Below are positions 58,609-64,000 of a stretch of 64,000 nucleotides of DNA, in pieces. The position numbers and the translations under genes are program-made. The stretch lies in NCBI RefSeq assembly GCF_000424625.1, contig NZ_AUKG01000002.1, positions 806,001-870,000 on the forward strand, given 5' to 3'. Position 1 is the stretch's first letter. Each line of letters starts with the position of its first letter. Under the pieces are notes generated by a model that was given only the letters and a program-made list of their open reading frames with translations, did no database searches and was not told the DNA's origin. This DNA comes from Conexibacter woesei Iso977N (GTDB lineage: Bacteria > Actinomycetota > Thermoleophilia > Solirubrobacterales > Solirubrobacteraceae).

Positions 58609-59367
58609 ATGGCCGCTGAGAGCGAGCTCCTGGACATCGCGGTGGACTGCGCACGGACGGCGGGCGCGCTGCTGCTGGAGCGCTTCGGGAGCGAGCGCGT
58701 GCTGGCGACGAAGTCGACGTCGACCGACCTCGTCAGCGCCGCCGACCTCGCCGCCGAGGAGGCGATCCGCGGGATCCTCGCGCGCCGCGCGCCCGACGAC
58801 GCGATCATGGGCGAGGAGGGCGACGACACGCCCGGGACGTCCGGCCGCCGCTGGGTCGTCGACCCGCTCGACGGGACCGTGAACTACTTGTACGGGTTGC
58901 CCCAGTGGTGCGTGTCGATCGCCTGCGAGGACCTGGCGGCGGCGGTCTACGACCCGACGCGCGACGAGCTCTTCACGGCGACGGCGAGCGGGCCGGCCGA
59001 GTGCAACGGCATCACCCTGGCGCCGGAGCCACCGGAGGACCTGGCCCACGCGCTGGTGGCGACCGGCTTCGGCTACGACGCCCAGCGCCGCGCGCTGCAG
59101 GCCGACGTGGTGTCGAAGGTGATCCCCGCAGCCCGCGACATCCGCCGCGGCGGCTCCGCCGCCCTCGACCTCGCCTGGACCGCCGCCGGCCGCCTCGACG
59201 CCTACTACGAACGCGGCGTCAACCTCTGGGACGTCGCCGCCGGCGAGCTCATCTGCACCCGCGCAGGCCTGACCGTAACGCGCCTCGAGCCGTCCGGTGA
59301 TCTGCCCTGGGGCACCTGCACCACCGCGCCCTCGATCTCACCGGACCTGCTGGCGCTGGTCGCCTAG
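58609..59367 (+). CDS. Inositol monophosphatase family protein
   Basis: A 252-residue metal-dependent phosphatase. The metal-binding motifs are complete: GEEG (about 67-70), WVVDPLDGTVNYLYGLP (about 83-99) and NLWDVAAGELI (about 206-216). Members act on inositol phosphates, fructose bisphosphate, histidinol phosphate or PAP. The substrate is not evident. The length is normal. It is translated with the amidase gene (1-base gap) and ends before an inverted repeat. Confidence 0.92.
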   Translation: MAAESELLDIAVDCARTAGALLLERFGSERVLATKSTSTDLVSAADLAAEEAIRGILARRAPDDAIMGEEGDDTPGTSGRRWVVDPLDGTVNYLYGLPQWCVSIACEDLAAAVYDPTRDELFTATASGPAECNGITLAPEPPEDLAHALVATGFGYDAQRRALQADVVSKVIPAARDIRRGGSAALDLAWTAAGRLDAYYERGVNLWDVAAGELICTRAGLTVTRLEPSGDLPWGTCTTAPSISPDLLALVA

Positions 59368-59443
59368 CGCCTCTCGGCACACGCGGTAGAGGAGTGCATC
59401 GGGCAGCGCCACCCGTCGCAGCCGCGCCCGCACTCCCGCCACC

Positions 59444-59507
59444 GCTAGGCCGATTTTGCGGCCCGGATCGTCAGGCGCGGCGAGATGGCCCGCAAAATCG
59501 CCCTAGC
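59444..59507. terminator. Inverted repeat between convergent genes
   Basis: GCTAGGCCGATTTTGCGGCC (59444-59463) and its near-complement (59487-59507) form arms of about 20 bases with one mismatch and one bulge around a 23-base loop. The repeat lies between the convergent phosphatase and PPOX genes, fitting a two-way terminator. The A/T run lies inside the stem, unlike in a classical terminator. Confidence 0.6.
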
Positions 59508-59519
59508 ACCGGGGATCCT

Positions 59520-59918
59520 CTAGGCGCGGTGGGTGATGCGCTCCGGCTCGAGCGTGAACTGGACGCGGGTCTCGGTGTCGGTGTGGCCGGGGTAGACGTC
59601 GGCGTCCATGTACTTCTTGGCGAGGGCGTCGATGCCGGCGTCGGCGTTGGTGTTGTCGTCGCCGACGAGCTTGGCGGTGACGGAGACGAACTCGTAGGGG
59701 TTGCTCGCGTTGGCCCAGCTGAGGGTCGCGCGGCCGGCCTTGCGCAGGAGCTTGGGCCAGGTGCGGCCTTCGGCGGAGTTGACGATCACGTTGCCGTCGG
59801 AGTCGACGTCGGACCAGATCACGACGGAGAGGATCGAGCCGTCCTCGCGTGGCACGGCGAGGTGGGCGTAGTTCTTGTCGGCGACGATGGCGCGCGCGGC
59901 GCCTTCCAGAGCAGGCAT
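59520..59918 (-). CDS. PPOX/FDOR-type F420- or FMN-binding protein
   Basis: A 132-residue split-barrel protein of the pyridoxamine-phosphate-oxidase superfamily. The early strand pattern (YAHLAVPREDGSILSVVIWS) and VNSAEGRTWPKLLRKAGRAT match small FDOR-B-type members, many of which bind F420 in actinobacteria. Full F420 biosynthesis in this window makes F420 a fair cofactor guess, but FMN or heme cannot be excluded. It lies 11 bases past the stop-to-start side of a secreted-protein gene on the same strand, so both may be co-transcribed. Confidence 0.82.
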   Translation of the reverse strand: MPALEGAARAIVADKNYAHLAVPREDGSILSVVIWSDVDSDGNVIVNSAEGRTWPKLLRKAGRATLSWANASNPYEFVSVTAKLVGDDNTNADAGIDALAKKYMDADVYPGHTDTETRVQFTLEPERITHRA

Positions 59919-59929
59919 GCGGTCCTCTT

Positions 59930-61063
59930 TCAGCGTGACGGTTTCGTGCTCAACCTAGCGCGTGCGTAGCGTGCCGCCAGCCGCTGGAACACGCCGCCGT
60001 CGGTCTTCTCGGACGTCGTCCCGTCCGCGCCGCCGCCGAACAGGAACGCGATCACGCCCGCGTCGCGGTAGGCCCTGCGTGTCCTGGGGTCCGGCCCGAG
60101 CAACCTCTGGACGTGCGTGTCGCGGTACCTGCTCTTGGTGTTGGGAAGGTGGGAGTTGCCGAGCGGTATCTGCCACATCACCAGTGGCAGCCTGGTCACC
60201 GCGTGCATGCCGCGCAGCCAGCGCTCGTCGCGCGCGTAGTCGCCGGCGGTCCACCTGGAGTGCCCGTGGTCGTGGTTGACCTTCAGGTCGAAGCCGTCGT
60301 CGCGGTCGCTCGGATCGCTGAACACCAGGTCGAACCGCGCATGCAGGTTGTTGTAGAACGTGCCGCTGTGCCCCGCCAACCCGTCGACGGCCTTCAGCGA
60401 CGGGTTCTGCTGGACCGGGTCGGTCCCCGTGCCCCACGTGGACATGTGGTACCCCAACTTGACCTCGGGCGCGATCACGTCGCGCAGCCGGACCAGCGCC
60501 TGCGCGAAGCCCGCCGCGGTGTCGGGCAGCCCGCCCAGCCGTGGGTCTCCGGACGACGCCACCGCCGCCGGGACGCTCGCCGGGTCGTTGCTCGCGCCCG
60601 CACGCTGCTCGACGTAGCCCCAGAGGTCCGGCTCGACGTGCACGACCGCCCGGCGGCCCTTGTCCTCGTCATGGACGCGCCGCAGCGCCAGCGCGAAGTC
60701 GTTGTAATAGGCCTTCATCGTGTCGGCGTCGTCCAGGTTCGCGAGGTCCCTCTCGGCCTCGCCCTTCCCGTCGCCCGCGCCGCGGGACGGCAACAGCTGG
60801 TAGTACGTGAGCACCGGCGTCACGCCCGCCTGCCGCGACTCGGCCACGTACCTGGAGGCGAACGTCCCGTCCGGGTTCCACGTGCTCCACCCGGACCCCG
60901 TGTTCACGCCGCCCGCGAGGTACTGGTAGCGCCACGTCGCGTGCTCGGCCCGGACGTGCTGCGCCCCGCCGGGCTGCGACGCCAGCCCCAGCTCCACGTG
61001 CGCGGGCGCCCAGGACGGCAGCGCGATCGCGGCAGCGGCGGCCAGCGCGGCGGGAACGATCAC
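59930..61063 (-). CDS. Predicted secreted TIM-barrel-like protein
   Basis: A 377-residue protein. The GTG at 61061-61063 overlaps the Lrp stop (GTGA) and gives a signal peptide (VIVPAALAAAAAIALPSWAP, cleaved near 20). The mature part (WRYQYLAGGVNTGSGWSTWN, VTPVLTYYQLLP, RAVVHVEPDLWGYVEQRAG, then LPLVMWQIPLGNSHLPNTKS) has the alternating rhythm and Glu/Asp positions of a glycosidase-type barrel. No family number can be given. Its overlap with an Lrp regulator may be only positional. Confidence 0.75.
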   Translation of the reverse strand: MIVPAALAAAAAIALPSWAPAHVELGLASQPGGAQHVRAEHATWRYQYLAGGVNTGSGWSTWNPDGTFASRYVAESRQAGVTPVLTYYQLLPSRGAGDGKGEAERDLANLDDADTMKAYYNDFALALRRVHDEDKGRRAVVHVEPDLWGYVEQRAGASNDPASVPAAVASSGDPRLGGLPDTAAGFAQALVRLRDVIAPEVKLGYHMSTWGTGTDPVQQNPSLKAVDGLAGHSGTFYNNLHARFDLVFSDPSDRDDGFDLKVNHDHGHSRWTAGDYARDERWLRGMHAVTRLPLVMWQIPLGNSHLPNTKSRYRDTHVQRLLGPDPRTRRAYRDAGVIAFLFGGGADGTTSEKTDGGVFQRLAARYARARLSTKPSR

Positions 61064-61533
61064 GCGCGCCAGGCCACGTCGACCAGTGGCGCGGTCCGGT
61101 AGGCGATCGGTTGCGACAGCGCGATGTAGCTCGTCGAGCGGCGGATGGCGTTGTTGGACAACAAGCGGTTCACGATCTCCTGCAGGTGTTCGGTGTCGCG
61201 GGCGACGATCCGGCACAGCAGGTCCGATGGCCCGCTGGTCGCCGTCGCCTCGAGGCACTCCGGCGTCGCCTCCAGCACCGCCACGGCCTCCTTGAGCCGG
61301 CCCTGCGCGATCTGCAGGAAGACGAACGCCAGGACGTGGTACCCGAGGCGGCCGGGGTCAACCTCCGGGCCGTGCCCGCGGATGACCCCGCGGTCCTCCA
61401 GCTTGGCCAGGCGCGCCTGGACGGTCCCGCGCGCGACGCCGAGCCGGCGCGAGGCCTCCATCAGCCCGAGGCGCGGCTCGTCCCGGAGCAGCGCGATCAA
61501 CCGCGCGTCGAGCTCGTCGATCTCGCTGGTCAT
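61060..61533 (-). CDS. Lrp/AsnC-family regulator of phenylalanine hydroxylase
   Basis: A 157-residue Lrp-type regulator. The DNA-binding domain is at about 4-55 (PRLGLMEASRRLGVARGTVQ) and the RAM domain at about 65-150 (LEATATSGPSDLLCRIVARD). The ATG at 61531-61533 is divergent from phhA, and GTTGCRCA words lie between them. It is therefore probably a phenylalanine-responsive activator or repressor of that gene. It is a distinct paralogue of the regulator at 36.1 kb, with the same candidate binding word. Confidence 0.9.
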   Translation of the reverse strand: MTSEIDELDARLIALLRDEPRLGLMEASRRLGVARGTVQARLAKLEDRGVIRGHGPEVDPGRLGYHVLAFVFLQIAQGRLKEAVAVLEATPECLEATATSGPSDLLCRIVARDTEHLQEIVNRLLSNNAIRRSTSYIALSQPIAYRTAPLVDVAWRA

Positions 61534-61597
61534 GTTGCACAGCCTAGACCGCGAACCGCTGTACGAGTTGCGCAGAACGCCTCGTTCCCGTTGCGCG
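61534..61597. promoter_or_regulatory. Lrp-type operator half-sites (second locus)
   Basis: GTTGCACA (61534-61541), GTTGCGCA (61567-61574) and GTTGCGCG (61590-61597) lie in the 93-base gap between the divergent lrp and phhA genes, at spacings of 33 and 23 bases. The same word forms the operator cluster at 36.55 kb. Confidence 0.55.
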
Positions 61598-61626
61598 TCC
61601 TGGGCAGCGGTGGTCTCCTTGGCTGC

Positions 61627-62529
61627 ATGTTCGAGGAAGCCCAGCTGTACTCGCCGGTGACGCAGGGCGAGGACGGGCGGGTCGAGGTCCATCTGGGCGC
61701 CGACCATCCCGGGTTCCACGACGAGGCCTACCGCGCGCGGCGCAACGCGATCGCGGCGGGGGCGGTGGCGTGGTCGCCGGGTGACCCGGTCCCGCAGGTC
61801 GCCTACACCGAGGCCGAGAACGCGATCTGGGCGACGGTCTCGCGCGAGCTGCACGTCAAGCACGAGAAGTACGCCTGCGCGGAGTACCTGCAGGCCAAGG
61901 AGGCGCTGGGCCTGCCGGAGGACCAAGTGCCCCAACTCGACTTGGTGTCCTCGAGGCTGCAGCCGCTGACCGACTGGTCCTACTGGCCCGCGCCCGGTCT
62001 GGTGGAGCTGCGCGAGTTCTACGGGTCGCTCGGCCAGCGCGTGTTCCACTCGACGCAATATGTACGCCATCCCAGCGAGCCCCTGTACACGCCCGAGCCC
62101 GACGTCATCCACGAGGTCATCGGGCACGGCAACATGCTGGCCTCGCCGCGCTTCGCGGGGCTCAAGGAGGCGGCGGGCAAGGCGGCGCTGCGGGTGGAGA
62201 CGCCTGAGGCGCTGCAGGCCATCGCCGACGTCTTCTGGTTCACGCTCGAGTTCGGCGTGCTCTGGGAGGGCAGCGAGTTGAAGGCCTACGGCGCGGGCAT
62301 CTTGTCGTCCTACGGCGAGATCGAGGAGTTCCGCGGGATGGAGATCCGGCCGCTGGACTTCGCCGAGATGGCGTCGATCGAGTACGACATCACCAAGTAC
62401 CAGCCGGTGCTCTACGCGGCGGCGTCGATGGACGAGCTGGAGAGCCGCGTGGGGGAGTTCTTCGCCACCGCGGACGACGACACGCCGGCGCGCCTGGGCG
62501 CGGGCGGCGGCGTCGCGGCAGGGAGCTGA
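61627..62529 (+). CDS. phhA: Phenylalanine 4-monooxygenase
   Basis: A 300-residue pterin-dependent, non-heme iron aromatic amino-acid hydroxylase converting phenylalanine to tyrosine. The iron ligands are visible: His162 and His167 in IHEVIGHG, and Glu208 in FWFTLEFG. The length matches bacterial single-domain enzymes. It is divergent from an Lrp regulator with shared half-sites, the usual layout for control by phenylalanine. No pterin carbinolamine dehydratase (phhB) is adjacent. The C terminus is Gly/Ala-rich and probably flexible. Confidence 0.93.
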   Translation: MFEEAQLYSPVTQGEDGRVEVHLGADHPGFHDEAYRARRNAIAAGAVAWSPGDPVPQVAYTEAENAIWATVSRELHVKHEKYACAEYLQAKEALGLPEDQVPQLDLVSSRLQPLTDWSYWPAPGLVELREFYGSLGQRVFHSTQYVRHPSEPLYTPEPDVIHEVIGHGNMLASPRFAGLKEAAGKAALRVETPEALQAIADVFWFTLEFGVLWEGSELKAYGAGILSSYGEIEEFRGMEIRPLDFAEMASIEYDITKYQPVLYAAASMDELESRVGEFFATADDDTPARLGAGGGVAAGS

Positions 62530-62544
62530 CACTCGGGGCGCTCA

Positions 62545-63951
62545 ATGACGGCGCGCGGGCGGTCGATGTCCAAGGTGATGCCGCCTGTCTCGACCGTCCC
62601 CGTCGATCGCGCCCGCCCGTTCGCGATCGACGAGCTGTTCTTCTCCACCACCGACGCCAAGGGCGTGATCCGTTCCGGCAACGACGTGTTCGCACGCGTG
62701 TCCGGGCTCGAGTTGGAGGACTTGGTCGGCAAGGCCCATAACGTGGTCCGCCACCCGGACATGCCGCGCGCGGTGTTCCGGACGTTCTGGGACGCGCTGG
62801 GCGCGGGCCGGGGCGTGGCCGCGTACGTCAAGAACCTCGCGGCCGACGGCGCGTACTACTGGGTGATGGCGTTCGCGGTCCCGGCCGCCGACGGGTTCGT
62901 GTCGGTGCGGCTGAAGCCGTCGAGCCCGCTGTTCGAGGTCGCGCAGCGCGTGTACCGCGAAGTGTTGGCGGTCGAGCGCGTGGTCGAAGGCGACGACGTG
63001 CGCAGGCGCAAGCCGGCGATCGAGGCGGGCGTGGCCAAGTTGGAGGAGCTCCTCGCTGCCGAGGGGTTCGGGTCGTATCGCGAGTTCATGTACGCCGCGC
63101 TGACCGCCGAGGTGGCGGCGCGCGCGGCGGCGGTGTCGGTGGTCGAGGGCGGGCGCGGGCCGGCGGACGACGCCGCGGCCGACGAGGACCCCGCGCTGCT
63201 CGCGTGCCGCGGCGCCGAGCACGCGCTGGAGCGACTTGTAGGAGATCTCGAGCGCTACGCCGAGCTGGCCGTGTCGCTCGGCGAGAAGTCGGAGTTCGTG
63301 CTCGGGCTGGCCGAGGAGATCCGGCTGTTCGCGCTGAACGCGGTGCTGTCGAGCGCGCGGCTGGGCGAGGAGGGGCACGCGCTGGGCGCGGTCGCCGAGA
63401 TCCTCGGGCGGCGCAGCGACGAGGCCGAGCCCGCGATCCGGGCGCTGACCGAGGACATCCACGAGGCGATCACGCTGCTCGGCGCGATGGGCTTCCGGAT
63501 CAGCGCCAGCAAGGTGATGACCGAGATGGTGTCGGTGTTCCTGGCGGATCTGCGCGAGTCGGAGTCGTCTCCCGCCTCGCTGGCGACCGAGCTGACCGCG
63601 CTGGCCGCGGCGCTGGCCGACTCCGGCGAGCGGCTGGCGGCGTCGATCACGGCGTTCGCGGACCGCGTGCGGGCGATCGAGTCCGGAGTCCGGAAGGTCG
63701 ACGGCGAGCTGAAGGTCGTCCGGGCGCTGGAGGTCAACGGCCGCGTCGAGGGCGCGCGCCTGAACGACGACGCGATCTCGTCGCTGTTCTCGACGATCGC
63801 CCACCAGGTCACCGACGCGCGCGAGCAGCTGCAGACGTTCACGACGCTGCGCAGCGCGACCCGCGCCGACGAGGCACCGCGCGAGGCCGCGGCGGTTCAG
63901 GGCGCGATCCGCTCCGCGGCCGACGCGGTGCAGGCGCTGGCCGCGGCGTAG
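62545..63951 (+). CDS. Aer-like PAS protein with degenerate chemoreceptor hairpin
   Basis: A 468-residue soluble protein with no membrane segment. The N-terminal PAS domain (about 25-120) carries the Aer-type line HNVVRHPDMPRAVFRTFWDA then KNLAADGAYYWVMAFAVP, suggesting FAD and redox or oxygen sensing. The remainder is mostly helical (about 140-460). In it, FALNAVLSSARLGEEGHALG sits where receptors have [20 protein letters not shown], with several key positions changed, so it may not couple to CheA in the normal way. ATG 62545 or 62566 may be the start. It is 15 bases after phhA. Confidence 0.8.
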   Translation: MTARGRSMSKVMPPVSTVPVDRARPFAIDELFFSTTDAKGVIRSGNDVFARVSGLELEDLVGKAHNVVRHPDMPRAVFRTFWDALGAGRGVAAYVKNLAADGAYYWVMAFAVPAADGFVSVRLKPSSPLFEVAQRVYREVLAVERVVEGDDVRRRKPAIEAGVAKLEELLAAEGFGSYREFMYAALTAEVAARAAAVSVVEGGRGPADDAAADEDPALLACRGAEHALERLVGDLERYAELAVSLGEKSEFVLGLAEEIRLFALNAVLSSARLGEEGHALGAVAEILGRRSDEAEPAIRALTEDIHEAITLLGAMGFRISASKVMTEMVSVFLADLRESESSPASLATELTALAAALADSGERLAASITAFADRVRAIESGVRKVDGELKVVRALEVNGRVEGARLNDDAISSLFSTIAHQVTDAREQLQTFTTLRSATRADEAPREAAAVQGAIRSAADAVQALAAA

Positions 63952-64000
63952 GCCGAGGGCATAGCACGACGGCCCTGGACGCTCGTTGGATGCAGCTGCA

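Noticed and set aside
1-64000. tRNA, rRNA, CRISPR, phage integrase or insertion-sequence transposase genes
   Set aside because: No cloverleaf, rRNA-like stretch, integrase or transposase protein was found on reading both strands. Small RNAs could still be missed by eye.

Overview
The window reads as a chromosomal segment of a high-G+C actinobacterium. Codon third positions are almost all G or C, GTG starts are common, many same-strand genes overlap by 4 bases (GTGA or ATGA), several transcripts look leaderless, and four steps of coenzyme F420 biosynthesis are encoded. This mix, with an actinobacterial giant Rhs protein, crotonyl-CoA carboxylase/reductase and MntR/Nramp, suggests a soil actinobacterium, possibly Thermoleophilia/Solirubrobacterales. 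The taxon is an inference; no rRNA or tRNA gene was seen.

Layout. 0-10.5 kb (mostly minus strand): two paralogous chemoreceptors, crotonyl-CoA carboxylase/reductase with a small partner, a CorA-type channel, a coupled pair of an unknown protein and an acetyltransferase, then a MarR-controlled MFS exporter. 10.5-12.6 kb: an Xre-RES toxin-antitoxin pair with a readable promoter/operator, then a secreted protein. 12.7-16.9 kb: a lipoprotein, a DnaQ-GIY-YIG repair nuclease behind a LexA-like box, a 570-base gene-free stretch with strong hairpins, and ygfZ. 17-23.6 kb: mntR-mntH, an orphan substrate-binding lipoprotein, the fused FO synthase fbiC and greA.

23.6-36 kb is the accessory centre: a 3311-residue Rhs/YD-repeat protein with a variable C-terminal toxin-like tail. 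It is followed on the same strand by an overlapping candidate immunity gene, the frameshifted remnant of a DNA methyltransferase, and two more immunity-like genes resembling Imm1 and Imm42. Base composition here is visibly less G+C-rich than in the flanks.

36-46 kb: an Lrp/AsnC regulator divergent from a PLP decarboxylase, cobK-cobF, an ABC exporter (ATPase plus FtsX-like permease), and the F420 cluster cofD-cofC-cofE, divergent from a FlK-like thioesterase only 18 bases away. 46-49.3 kb: a secreted protein and a possible defence unit (SIR2-domain protein plus a 75-residue partner) next to a Nudix hydrolase. 49.3-64 kb: aldo/keto reductase, membrane proteins, PadR, SoxR, an NHL/collagen-like surface protein, acetoacetyl-CoA synthetase, amidase, an inositol-phosphatase family protein, an F420/FMN-type PPOX protein, a second Lrp regulator divergent from phenylalanine hydroxylase, and an Aer-like PAS protein with a degenerate signalling hairpin.

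A family of extragenic repeats (five copies at three intergenic loci, about 6.7, 23.7 and 46.2 kb, all in the same orientation) is not explained by any gene. It is one of the two most interesting signals, with the Rhs/immunity region the other.
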